A program made the position numbers and the translations under genes. From positions 1-28,642 of IMG/VR virus record IMGVR_UViG_3300032006_000061: 28,642 nt of DNA, one strand, 5' to 3'. This document shows, in pieces, positions 5,844-13,272 of the stretch (position 1 is the first letter of the stretch; each line of letters starts with the position of its first letter). This DNA is from a virus. The notes below the pieces were generated by a model. The model was not told where the DNA came from and searched no databases. It saw only the letters and a program-made list of their open reading frames with translations.

Positions 5844-7772
5844 TCAGGATGGAACAGTTAATAACCTAACCATTAGAGTACCTTCCCACCAGCTTCCGTC
5901 ATCGGATAGGCGTTCAGGTGTCATCTCTAAGCGTTCTATTGTCACGTTGTCTGTACGTTTGCCTTCTTTATAACTAATAGCAGCGCCGTTTTCCATCAGA
6001 GTGCGCAAGTTTTCAAAAGTTTCTTTTACAAGAAGAGCAGGCCGAGGTTTACCAGAGCCTCGGCTAGTAAGAACATCACGCCGGAATATGAGAGGCAAAA
6101 TAATTTCGTCGATGCGTCGGGGTACAGCGACAGCGGTGAGTTGCCAGTCATGACAGATTGGGGTAGTAGTTGGGTCTGCTGAACCACGTTCGAGTTGGAC
6201 TTTTAAATCATAAGAGATTGCAGTATTAACTCCATCGCTAAACGTGAACGTTTCTGGTACACCTGTTTGAAGTGTGCCAGTAGTGTCTGGTATAGCAGCA
6301 GATGTTTGCGCTCCGTTCGTAGCGACAAGCCGTATTTTCCCTACTGGGTCAGTTGTAGCTGCGCCAAGCGTGTAAGGAGTTGAGGCTGTGTATCCAGTTG
6401 TTGTTCGGTATGCTGTTTTAGCTCGTTCGTATTGTGATCGGTCAAGGTCGATAACCCCAGAACGTAAAAGTTTTGGGACAACGGTAGACCATGTGCATTC
6501 GCCAGCTATTAGTTCTCCGCTTGCAACTTTGTCACCGCTGTAGTCTTCTCTATAACAAACACCAGCACCGGAAGCTTTGTTTACTGCAAGGAAAAGTTTA
6601 GGATCGTTGTCGTTGTTAAGCCGCACAAGGCTAACAACTTTGTCATTCGCTGCTACCGTGCCCGACATCTGTAAGTCTGCTGCGTAAGCAGGAACTAAAA
6701 CTTCGGTGAACAAGGAAAGGTTTGCTCGGTAAACTTGGGCATTATCGCAGCCAAACCACATGAATTTGCCGTCAGCTTCAAGGCAAAAAGCTTCACCGCC
6801 TGTATCTATGGCAGGGCCAAGCGTTAAACCTGACGTTGATTCTTGATTAATTAAAGCTAATCTAAATCCCGTTGACGTAGCTAGTCCGAGTAAGCCACCG
6901 TAAGCCATTATTTCGTTAATAGTTTCATTACGGGGCAACGACGCAGCCAACGTCGGAGCATTCAATGTTCCGTCTGAACTATTGACACCAATGTAGTAGA
7001 TAGATCCAGTGTTGTCAGTATTAGCGGTAGCATAAATACCGTTTGAAGCAGCAGTAATAGATGTCCATTTACTCGATGTCAACGGAAGTGAATAATCTAA
7101 CGACGACGAAGCTTTAGCTCCGGCTGCATCTAATTCATAGATAGCGTTGTCTTCTGCTCCAATAACTCTGCCTGCAACTATTTGTAATAAGTCAGGAGTT
7201 AAAGTTCCAAAGCCGTGGTCCGTAGCGTTGTCACCAAGCGTGTATTTTCGTGGAACGTTAGCCCCAGTTTGTGCAAGATAAACGTAAGTTCCGTCAGAAC
7301 TAATGTCAGTTACGTTGTTGCTTCCAGTAAGCGTTACCCATGCCGTACCATCGTTAGAAGAATAGAAAACGTTTGTATCGCTAACTAAATAAATGTATTC
7401 AACGCCTGTAGCTGTAACAAAACGCTTAATAATTAAGTCTTCTGTGCCCAAAGTAAGCGACGAAGCAGTGTCTTCTGTTGTGTTTAGCAAAGAAATCTGG
7501 CCTTTAGTCCACACATCTATGCCTTGCGAAGAATAAAACCTGCGTCTATCCGAGTCTTCTTTGTCTAAATAGAGTTGACCAGCGCCATAGGACCAGTCTG
7601 TTTGTGACCGGACCCAAGCACCAGTTGTATCCAAAGTGTTTTCACCCGGCTCTTTGCTGTTGTCACGCTGCTGTCTTGAAACAGGAACAGTTGTGCGCCG
7701 ATACATAGTTGTATCGACACCATAGGTTTCACCGTTTAGTTCGACCGGCAGGAACTCAGCATTAAAAGCCAT
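5844..7772 (-). CDS. Beta-propeller tail protein, probable nozzle
   Basis: A 642-residue, beta-rich protein without signal peptide. Residues about 60-420 hold repeated strand-turn units ('DISSDGTYVYLAQTG', 'TSITAASNGIYATANTD', 'EAFCLEADGKFMWFGC') that read like irregular beta-propeller blades. The C-terminal quarter has 'PRRIDEIILPLIFRRDVLT' and ends in 'SWWEGTLMVRLLTVPS'. In podoviruses the nozzle (T7 gp12, P22 gp10) is built around a propeller, and its gene stands next to the adaptor gene, as here (gap of 2 bases). It would close the lower end of the short tail. A generic propeller-bearing tail or hub protein is the alternative; sequence similarity to T7 gp12 itself is not visible. Confidence 0.58.
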   Translation of the reverse strand: MAFNAEFLPVELNGETYGVDTTMYRRTTVPVSRQQRDNSKEPGENTLDTTGAWVRSQTDWSYGAGQLYLDKEDSDRRRFYSSQGIDVWTKGQISLLNTTEDTASSLTLGTEDLIIKRFVTATGVEYIYLVSDTNVFYSSNDGTAWVTLTGSNNVTDISSDGTYVYLAQTGANVPRKYTLGDNATDHGFGTLTPDLLQIVAGRVIGAEDNAIYELDAAGAKASSSLDYSLPLTSSKWTSITAASNGIYATANTDNTGSIYYIGVNSSDGTLNAPTLAASLPRNETINEIMAYGGLLGLATSTGFRLALINQESTSGLTLGPAIDTGGEAFCLEADGKFMWFGCDNAQVYRANLSLFTEVLVPAYAADLQMSGTVAANDKVVSLVRLNNDNDPKLFLAVNKASGAGVCYREDYSGDKVASGELIAGECTWSTVVPKLLRSGVIDLDRSQYERAKTAYRTTTGYTASTPYTLGAATTDPVGKIRLVATNGAQTSAAIPDTTGTLQTGVPETFTFSDGVNTAISYDLKVQLERGSADPTTTPICHDWQLTAVAVPRRIDEIILPLIFRRDVLTSRGSGKPRPALLVKETFENLRTLMENGAAISYKEGKRTDNVTIERLEMTPERLSDDGSWWEGTLMVRLLTVPS

Positions 7773-7774
7773 AG

Positions 7775-8677
7775 CTAGTATTTCTGTGGGTACATTGTGG
7801 CTAGGCGAGCAGCTTCAGCGGCTACTCGCATGTCACGTCGAGCACGAAGGTCACGCATTGAAGCGGAGATTGCTCCGGGTGGAACTTCTTCAGCCCGTCG
7901 TGAGCTTCCCTGTGCGTCTAAAAACTCTCTTCTTATAGGGGCAGTAGTCATTAACGACAACGCAGCGCCTAAAGGTGGAAGATCATAGGCAGTAGATTGT
8001 AGCCCGGTAGCAGATTTAAGATCGCTTGTTGCTGTAATAAGTGTAAGCGGTGACTTATAACTTACGTTGATTTTCTTTCCGGGGAACGCTGCTTCGTACA
8101 GAATCAAAGCCATTCCGCTACTAAAAGATGTTGTTATTCTGTCTCTTTTTAATCCCCACTTGCGGATCTCTGGTTCTCTAGCTTCTACAGTGACAGGATC
8201 TGTGTAAGAGATTGCGTAGATAGATTGCACTGCTTCGCTAGTTAAAGCTACGCCGTCTTCGGTCAAGTCGTAGCCTTGTTTGCTTGAATTATAGGTAGTA
8301 GTAAACGTTTTGATTTGGAAAATCCCGTTGTCTGGGGCAGACAAATCACGTAGTTCGTTGTTTAAAGCTTCCAAAATTCTGTATGTAGGGAACTTTGGGG
8401 AGATACGAACGATGTCAAGGTTGCTGTGCGCTGCTGCGGTTGAACCACCGTAAGCTCTGATTACGTCAACAGTCGTACCCGAAACACCTTGAACGTACAT
8501 CGCTTCAGAATTAATTTCAATGATAACTCCGGGCACAATCCCTGAATTTGAGGCATCAGTTATTGTTAGCTGTGTGTCACCGCTAGCTGCTGATGCGCCA
8601 AGCACTAACAGTTCTTCCACGTAACCAGATAGCAGTAAGTCTCTAGTTTCGTCTATCCATGCTTGTGCCGTTGTCAT
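7775..8677 (-). CDS. Probable head-tail adaptor protein
   Basis: A 300-residue protein that I read as the adaptor under the portal. N-terminal helix (TTAQAWIDETRDLLLSG), then an inserted beta module around residues 25-90 with the signature 'IINSEAMYVQGVSGTTVDVIRAYGGSTAAAH'-type pattern (strand, 'G-T', then RG.GSTAAAH), which is widespread in phage connector and tail proteins. It is followed by 'YRILEALNNELRDLSAPDNGIF', resembling the helix of podoviral adaptors, and a helical C-terminus rich in Arg and Ala that ends 'AARLATMYPQKY'. GGAG stands before the ATG. The next gene is the probable nozzle, giving the adaptor-nozzle order of podoviruses. Direct homology to T7 gp11 or P22 gp4 cannot be confirmed by eye. 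Confidence 0.5.
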   Translation of the reverse strand: MTTAQAWIDETRDLLLSGYVEELLVLGASAASGDTQLTITDASNSGIVPGVIIEINSEAMYVQGVSGTTVDVIRAYGGSTAAAHSNLDIVRISPKFPTYRILEALNNELRDLSAPDNGIFQIKTFTTTYNSSKQGYDLTEDGVALTSEAVQSIYAISYTDPVTVEAREPEIRKWGLKRDRITTSFSSGMALILYEAAFPGKKINVSYKSPLTLITATSDLKSATGLQSTAYDLPPLGAALSLMTTAPIRREFLDAQGSSRRAEEVPPGAISASMRDLRARRDMRVAAEAARLATMYPQKY

Positions 8678-8679
8678 TG

Positions 8680-9087
8680 TTAATCTCCAAGAATCGTATC
8701 TAAATTACGTTCTTTACGTCTGATATCTTTTTTCTCCCCAGTTAAAACTGTGCCCGATTGGACTTCCCATTTAGATCCTGCGTGTCTTTCAACATAGGCA
8801 GAACCGTCAATACCCTTGGGCTGAATGCCCTCAGATCGGAGTCGCTTATAGGCCTCCATATCTTTTTCTTTGGCTCGTTCTTTAGCTTTAGTCCCGGCCC
8901 AATTAATCTCTTTACCATCATGTGTCCCTCGTGTGGGAGTAGCCGAAGCAGCTATATGCACTTCACCGAAGTACTTCCGAACCACTCCCCTACATGCGTC
9001 GCAAGTACCGTCATAGGTTTCATCAAACCCATGACGAATCTCATGTGATAATCCACAATCGAGACAACGGTAAACATAAATTGGCAT
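8680..9087 (-). CDS. FmdB-type zinc-ribbon protein
   Basis: A 135-residue protein with an N-terminal zinc ribbon: 'MPIYVYRCLDCG' (Cys8, Cys11) and 'GTCDACRG' (Cys29, Cys32), the standard arrangement of the FmdB putative regulatory family. The remaining 100 residues are charged and helical ('TKAKERAKEKDMEAYKRLRSEGI') and do not belong to the ribbon. FmdB-like proteins are common in phages of aquatic bacteria and Actinobacteria, usually inside the structural block; their job is not established. The start forms TAATG with the preceding fibre-like gene; the adaptor follows after 2 bases. Confidence 0.8.
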   Translation of the reverse strand: MPIYVYRCLDCGLSHEIRHGFDETYDGTCDACRGVVRKYFGEVHIAASATPTRGTHDGKEINWAGTKAKERAKEKDMEAYKRLRSEGIQPKGIDGSAYVERHAGSKWEVQSGTVLTGEKKDIRRKERNLDTILGD

Positions 9088-10136
9088 TAACCCGGTCCTA
9101 CTCTGAACGAATACCCTGCTGCTAACAGCACGGTTTCTTCTGCATCTGTTAAATCTTTCGGGCTTTCATGTCCTCCATATATCCACCGTGTGACAGTTGT
9201 TTTGTCGGCAGGCAAAAAATCTTGGACAGTTGTCCCATTGATAATAAATATGTTATCCCCTCGTAGCCCCGGCTCGTAGTGACGCATCAGTGCGTATGCT
9301 GCTGGTGTCGGTTTGTCACGTAAGCCAACCGAGGGAACGATCTTTGTTGTGGGTATTACTAGATACCTGAACATTGTGACGGTAGGTGTTGTTGCTCCTA
9401 CCCCGATTGTTGCTGGTGTCGCTGTGTAATTACCACTTGCTGTTGCCGAAGGCATCGTTGCTGCTGCTGCAACAACTCCCGGTGTCGCATCGACAGTAAT
9501 ATAGAGCGACTCTTCAGGTATTGTCGCCCCAGCCGCCACAGCAGCCGGTGTAACGATCGCTGAGGTTGTGACACTGGGGACACTAGCTTGACCGACTGTG
9601 CCACCGTGTAAGACGATTGTGTTAGCAGTTACACTTGGAACAATTACTGCTGGGCAAGAGATCGTTGACGGAGTAACCGTTGCCGGGACCGACGGGCTAG
9701 CCGAAAACGTCGTCGTAACACCGATTGTGGCTGGCGTCGCAATGACCGCCACAGTATGACCAGTATCGGAAGACTTACGATAGCTAACACCCGACTGGTT
9801 GTAATCCACCAAGACACGGTTGTCCGGTACCGTGGTGTCACGTTCGTTGTAATCGAACCCGGTCTTGTTGTATTCATAAGGATTTTGATACGCTACGCCG
9901 CCGGGACGTTTAGGCGTGTAAACATATGTGAAAACGGGCGACAGATCCGCCGAACACCCAATAGTGCTGACGGATACAATCGCATCACGTTTCTGATAAG
10001 GAAAGCCGGACTCCGCATAAGCGATTCCGCTTTCGTTGTAATCGTAGCTGCCCGGATATTTCGGGGCGTAGTCGAACCCAGCCTCTTGGTATTCAATCTC
10101 ATCTTTGTTGTACGGATTGACAGCAGGAAGCGACAC
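9087..10136 (-). CDS. Repeat-built fibre-like structural protein (349 aa)
   Basis: A two-part repeat protein. Residues 16-119 carry five copies of an octapeptide Y-[NQA]-[EKQ]-[STA]-G-[FIV]-x-Y. Residues 131-254 carry about six copies of a roughly 19-residue Thr/Pro/Val/Ala repeat of the kind 'TPATIGVxAxxPSV', likely a beta-structured fibre shaft. The C-terminal 90 residues are non-repetitive ('YALMRHYEPGLRGDNIFI', then 'SPKDLTDAEETVLLAAGY'). The start is a GTG at 10136: GAGG lies 7 bases before it and a stop codon lies four codons upstream, leaving no other start. The gene stands between holin and zinc-ribbon genes in the structural block. It probably forms part of the tail or a surface decoration. 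No named family is certain. Confidence 0.65.
   Translation of the reverse strand: MSLPAVNPYNKDEIEYQEAGFDYAPKYPGSYDYNESGIAYAESGFPYQKRDAIVSVSTIGCSADLSPVFTYVYTPKRPGGVAYQNPYEYNKTGFDYNERDTTVPDNRVLVDYNQSGVSYRKSSDTGHTVAVIATPATIGVTTTFSASPSVPATVTPSTISCPAVIVPSVTANTIVLHGGTVGQASVPSVTTSAIVTPAAVAAGATIPEESLYITVDATPGVVAAAATMPSATASGNYTATPATIGVGATTPTVTMFRYLVIPTTKIVPSVGLRDKPTPAAYALMRHYEPGLRGDNIFIINGTTVQDFLPADKTTVTRWIYGGHESPKDLTDAEETVLLAAGYSFRVGPG
9375..9746 (-). repeat. Thr/Pro/Val/Ala repeat array
   Basis: About six degenerate units, each near 19 residues, following the pattern TPx[TAV][IV]xxxAxxPSV. The best copies are at residues 134-150, 155-169 and 240-254; units at 186-240 are more diverged. The DNA is correspondingly repetitive but not identical, which suggests old duplication. 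Confidence 0.65.
9780..10091 (-). repeat. Five-copy tyrosine octapeptide repeat
   Basis: Within the fibre-like protein, the units YQEAGFDY, YNESGIAY, YAESGFPY, YNKTGFDY and YNQSGVSY (residues 16-23, 33-40, 40-47, 89-96, 112-119) share one pattern, Tyr at both ends and Gly at position 5. Copies two and three share the middle Tyr. The spacing between copies is irregular. Confidence 0.75.
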
Positions 10137-10153
10137 CGAACAGCCTCATCTTT

Positions 10154-10357
10154 CTAACCGGTAACTGATGCCGTTTCGGGATCACCCACTTTTCTGGCTG
10201 CAACAGCTTTACCAATAGCTACAAGGGCCGCAACTCCGGCAACCTTTAATGCGTCCATCCAATCTGGACCGGGAACTGCCATAGCTGCAACCCACGCCTG
10301 AGCGAAGGTAGCGACGGCACGTTCTAAACTGTCTTTAATAAAACGCTGGTTGAACAA
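10154..10357 (-). CDS. Holin, r1t-like
   Basis: A 67-residue protein with 'FIKDSLERAVATFAQAWVAAMAV' leading into a hydrophobic stretch, then 'DWMDALKVAGVAALVAIGKAVAARKVGDPETAS'. This is the order seen in the r1t holin family (PF16945) and in many actinophage holins: a first amphipathic/hydrophobic helix, an Asp-Trp turn, a second Ala/Val-rich membrane helix and a short 'VGDPxTAS' tail. It would make the membrane lesions that free the endolysin. No ATG is available; TTG at 10357 is chosen because GGAG stands 8 bases before it, although the frame is open to a further TTG at 10402. It overlaps the end of the endolysin gene by 23 bases. Confidence 0.75.
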   Translation of the reverse strand: MFNQRFIKDSLERAVATFAQAWVAAMAVPGPDWMDALKVAGVAALVAIGKAVAARKVGDPETASVTG

Positions 10358-11147
10358 CTTCTTGTCTCCGTATCTGCATAGCCGCCCAAGTCTTTGGACC
10401 AACTACGCCATCTGCAACAAGCCCTTTGACTCGCTGCCATTGTTTTACTTTGGCGAGTGTACCACGCCCAAATATTCCGTCGGCTAAAGCTCCTACTACT
10501 CGTTGAACATGGACAACTGCTTGGCTACGTGAGCCTTTGCGTAATGTTCCCGGAAACGGAACAAGCCCATCCTCTGGTTCTTTAGGTAAAGTCATTGCAG
10601 GAATGGTTGTAACCATGCGGCGTTGAATCATTCCTCGAAGTTCACTCATCGAGAATAAAGGATCTACTTTGCGTGAGGTCCATTCCTTGTGGCCTATCAC
10701 AGCACAGTCGGGATTCCAATTGTGTCCCTCGCACAGAAAAGCGCACAAATTTACAAGTGCCTCCATTTGTGTCTCGGGTACATCTTCCCCTAACCCGTCA
10801 TTAATAATTGAAACACCTATTAAACGAGAGTTAGCGCTGATCTTACCGGGGCTTGTAGCGTCCCCTAATACTGGATTGTTCTGCTGCATCCGTGTCAACA
10901 CTGACTGTAAGCCACGGCCAGCATGGTTAGCTTTCACGTTCTCCGCAGTCAACTTGACAATGGTGCCATCACGTTTTATGAGGTAGTTGTATAGAGGTCC
11001 GGGTACCTTGTTGACTCCTCGAACACACATTGCGACCACGTTGTCGGGGTCTGCGTTGCGGTTTGAAGCTGTGTGGTGGACAACTATGCCGAATGGTTTA
11101 AGTGGCCGTCCGGTATTTGCTTTACCGGGTGCGTCTACGAGTTTCAT
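10335..11147 (-). CDS. Endolysin: N-acetylmuramoyl-L-alanine amidase with peptidoglycan-binding domain
   Basis: A 270-residue lysis enzyme that cuts the amide bond between muramic acid and the peptide stem. Residues about 15-170 are an Amidase_2 domain: 'GIVVHHTA' (His24/His25), 'YNYLIKRDGTI' (Tyr54 region), 'NHAGRG' (His75), 'GVSIINDG' and 'GHKEWTSRKVDPLF' with His153 and Asp162 as the remaining zinc ligands. A linker with several prolines leads to a PG_binding_1 domain at about 202-257 ('LRKGSRSQAVVHVQRVVG', 'DGIFGRGTLAKVKQWQ', 'ADGVVGPKTWAAM'). No signal peptide, so export relies on the holin, whose gene overlaps the 3' end. The ATG at 11147 forms TGATG with the preceding gene; the TTG one codon earlier is less likely. 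The architecture is common in actinophages. Confidence 0.93.
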   Translation of the reverse strand: MKLVDAPGKANTGRPLKPFGIVVHHTASNRNADPDNVVAMCVRGVNKVPGPLYNYLIKRDGTIVKLTAENVKANHAGRGLQSVLTRMQQNNPVLGDATSPGKISANSRLIGVSIINDGLGEDVPETQMEALVNLCAFLCEGHNWNPDCAVIGHKEWTSRKVDPLFSMSELRGMIQRRMVTTIPAMTLPKEPEDGLVPFPGTLRKGSRSQAVVHVQRVVGALADGIFGRGTLAKVKQWQRVKGLVADGVVGPKTWAAMQIRRQEVVQPAFY

Positions 11148-11629
11148 CAATTTGAAGGATCGGTGTACATCACTGTGTGAACCTCTACTGCATCAGGCGA
11201 AGTAGGTTCAGTTGTGAATGGAGGATTGTCTGCAATCAAAACCCAAGATAAAGATTCTTCATCCCAACGGTAAGGACTTTCTTCCATGTCTGGATGATCT
11301 GGTCCTAAAATTCCGGGCAACTTGTCAGTCCATGAGCCTTCAGGCATCGGAGTAGGTGGTTGCCATTCAAGGTCATCATCTAACGTCCACGATGGGAAAG
11401 GTGCAGGATGTACAAAAGCTCCAAGTGGATATAACGCATTATCTTCTATAAAAAGATTCCCAATACCCGGAAATTTTTTCCGAATGTTGTGATTGTAAGA
11501 ACACTGAACCCATCTCCCACCTAAACCACAATCGTTTGCAAGAAACTCTTGTCCCCGATTTTCTTGCTCGTCAGGAACAACCAATATTTCTTGAACAACA
11601 CCGTTTTCAATCTTTGCAAAATGAGCCAT
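11147..11629 (-). CDS. Conserved aquatic-phage protein (160 aa), MAHFAKIENG family
   Basis: The N-terminus 'MAHFAKIENGVVQEILVVPDEQ' is a signature of a protein found repeatedly beside tail-fibre genes in aquatic phages, including cyanophages; its function is not established. Next is 'GRWVQCSYNHNIRKKFPGIG' and 'LYPLGAFVHPAPFPSWTLDDD', with many Trp, Pro and Asp residues, then a 'SPYRWDEESLSWVLI' segment near the end. There is no membrane span. It lies between the glycine-rich fibre gene and the endolysin, so it probably belongs to the fibre or tail-tip apparatus. The recognition is from memory of the opening motif and should be checked by a profile search. Confidence 0.65.
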   Translation of the reverse strand: MAHFAKIENGVVQEILVVPDEQENRGQEFLANDCGLGGRWVQCSYNHNIRKKFPGIGNLFIEDNALYPLGAFVHPAPFPSWTLDDDLEWQPPTPMPEGSWTDKLPGILGPDHPDMEESPYRWDEESLSWVLIADNPPFTTEPTSPDAVEVHTVMYTDPSN

Positions 11630-11631
11630 GA

Positions 11632-12459
11632 CTAAACCGCCACTCTAACTATCACAACACCTGAGCCACCATCAGCAGCACTCGGTCCTCGCCTTCCGGC
11701 AGCACCACCACCAGTATTGGCTACTCCGTCATCTCGGCCTCCGCCACCACCGCCAGCTAGATAGCCATTACTTGTTTGGTAATCGGAGCCTCCTCCTCCT
11801 CTGGCAACACCATCGTGCCAAGTTGAGCCATCGCCGCCCCAAGTTTCGCTAGACATACCATTACCGCCATCTGACCCAGCGCCACCACCACCGGCTATGT
11901 TCCAAGCACTTGAACTTTGAGAGTCGTTGCCTTCGGCTGGCGTGTAGCCGCCTTCGTTGCCAGACGCACCGGAGCTATGCCAGTTGCCTTGATAGAAAGC
12001 GGTGCCGCTCGCTGAACCACCTGTCTGAGCCGCAGGGTTCATCGCTACACCACCGCCACCGCCCCCGGTGCAGGAAAGATTTGTCCAACCTGATCCTGTA
12101 GTTTGATTAACAGTAGTATTTGATCCTTTGCTGCCTCGTGCTTCGTTGCCACCAGCAGCGCCACCAGCGCCGACAGTTATAGTGTAAGTCCCTTCATATA
12201 TGGTGGTGTCATCAAAGGTACGGTAACCACCAGCACCACCCGGAGCGCTGCCATTGTAGCTAAATTGGCCTCCGCCACCGCCGCCGCCAGCGACCATTAA
12301 AAGATCTACTTCGCCTTCACCAGTAACAGTTAGAGTCCCAGTCGAATTAAAAGTGTAATACTTGTAACCACCAGTTTCTGTTTCGGTACCACCAGACAGT
12401 TCAAATTTGCCTGCTCCGGCGGCTCCTAAGATTGTGGCTTTACTCGATCCGAACGGCAT
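11632..12459 (-). CDS. Glycine-rich tail-fibre tip / adhesin
   Basis: A 275-residue protein. It opens with 'MPFGSSKATILGAAGAG', nearly the same as the start of the fibre protein at 13820-14422. Residues about 30-60 ('GYKYYTFNSTGTLTVTGEG', 'VDLLMVAGGGGGGG') are the typical opening of the glycine-rich receptor-binding domain of phage fibres. The rest alternates Gly runs with Ser/Thr/Asn-rich strands and ends in 'GGSGVVIVRVAV', the classic last strand. Such glycine-rich sheets sandwich to form an adhesin tip that touches the host surface, as in T-even gp38-like adhesins. It stands at the end of the fibre cassette, with three other fibre proteins upstream. High confidence for family type, lower for the exact receptor role. 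Confidence 0.82.
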   Translation of the reverse strand: MPFGSSKATILGAAGAGKFELSGGTETETGGYKYYTFNSTGTLTVTGEGEVDLLMVAGGGGGGGQFSYNGSAPGGAGGYRTFDDTTIYEGTYTITVGAGGAAGGNEARGSKGSNTTVNQTTGSGWTNLSCTGGGGGGVAMNPAAQTGGSASGTAFYQGNWHSSGASGNEGGYTPAEGNDSQSSSAWNIAGGGGAGSDGGNGMSSETWGGDGSTWHDGVARGGGGSDYQTSNGYLAGGGGGGRDDGVANTGGGAAGRRGPSAADGGSGVVIVRVAV

Positions 12460-12467
12460 AACAATCC

Positions 12468-12698
12468 TCAGCTAGTGAGTGCGGCGATTTCGTCGTCAGT
12501 TAAACCAAGATCTTTAAGTTTCTGATTACCTGACTCTTTATCCGCAGCAGTTTTCTCAGCGGCTGCTTTCTCAGCGGCTTCTCGTTCTGCAATATCCGCA
12601 GCAACAGCTTCAGCTTCAGCGATTTCTTCTGCCGTGAAGTCTCGTAACGTTGTCTCACCTGTTGAACAATCAACAATTAATTTTCTAAGCTCAGCCAT
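12468..12698 (-). CDS. Small tail-associated protein (76 aa), helical with Ala/Glu-rich coil
   Basis: The frame is open to 12764, but ATG 12698 has AAGGA upstream and the product then starts 'MAELRKLIVDCSTGETTLRD', a conserved opening of small phage proteins that sit among fibre genes. The middle (residues 25-58) is an Ala/Glu/Lys-rich helix, probably a coiled coil; the end 'LKDLGLTDDEIAALTS' is also typical of this group. It overlaps the preceding fibre gene by 8 bases. Its function is unknown; a fibre-assembly helper or structural accessory is plausible. Confidence 0.65.
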   Translation of the reverse strand: MAELRKLIVDCSTGETTLRDFTAEEIAEAEAVAADIAEREAAEKAAAEKTAADKESGNQKLKDLGLTDDEIAALTS

Positions 12699-13272
12699 TG
12701 GTATCCTTGATCGCGTAAAGTTCGAAATGGGAACCGTCACCGAAGTATTCGGAAACAGACCCACATTTTACATTGACAGTTGTTAAGGCATCAGTGTTAT
12801 CGCACGCACCGAAAGAAGTTTCAAAGCCACCATTGGATGTGTTTCTTGGCGCACCACTTGTGCTAAGACCTACACCAACATTTTTTATAGGGGTAGCTCC
12901 TGCCAATGGGAAAGTCCAAGACATTGTGCCTTTACCATTTGTCCAATCTCCGCCAGTATCAACCCAATGCTGAGTCGCCTGCAAACAACCTTGCCCGTTA
13001 TACCAAGATTGTGCATAGCCGCCATTTCTCCATTTGCCACTAGACAAAGTAGAACCACTTGAAACTAGCCCTGCATAGGCATAGTTAGTGCTAGTGCTAT
13101 TTAGTTGGATATAAAGCGACGCAGAACCAGACGCAGTTGTGTTGTAGTTGTTGCAATAACCAAAAAGTTGAAAAGTTTTCCAATCATCACTAGTGGAAAT
13201 ACTTGTAAAACTCACTGAATGAGTTGCGTTCCCACTTACTGTTGCAGTACCCACAAGTTCATATACAGCCAT
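12691..13272 (-). CDS. Tail-fibre tip protein, paralog 3
   Basis: A 193-residue beta-rich protein, the third of three adjacent related genes. The family block is 'HSVSFTSISTSDDWKTFQLFG' near residues 19-37, aligned with 'SFTSIPQTYHALHLVGN' and 'SFTGIPQTYKTIRVVAN' in the other two. The C-terminal strand 'GDGSHFELYAI' aligns with 'TDSMWTLYGVG' and 'SNSRVTLIGLA'. Two Trp-rich loops and several Cys distinguish this copy, so surface loops have diverged. It lacks the MPFG..SK.AILGA anchor. The start forms TAATG with the preceding paralog. Such proteins occur widely in aquatic phage metagenomes as fibre or spike tips; specificity is unknown. Confidence 0.68.
   Translation of the reverse strand: MAVYELVGTATVSGNATHSVSFTSISTSDDWKTFQLFGYCNNYNTTASGSASLYIQLNSTSTNYAYAGLVSSGSTLSSGKWRNGGYAQSWYNGQGCLQATQHWVDTGGDWTNGKGTMSWTFPLAGATPIKNVGVGLSTSGAPRNTSNGGFETSFGACDNTDALTTVNVKCGSVSEYFGDGSHFELYAIKDTNG

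Noticed and set aside
9756-10157. A 133-residue plus-strand frame opposite the fibre-like gene
   Set aside because: It is a shadow of the repetitive Tyr/Gly/Thr-rich coding sequence on the minus strand; the hydrophobic content comes from reversed codons and there is no ribosome site.
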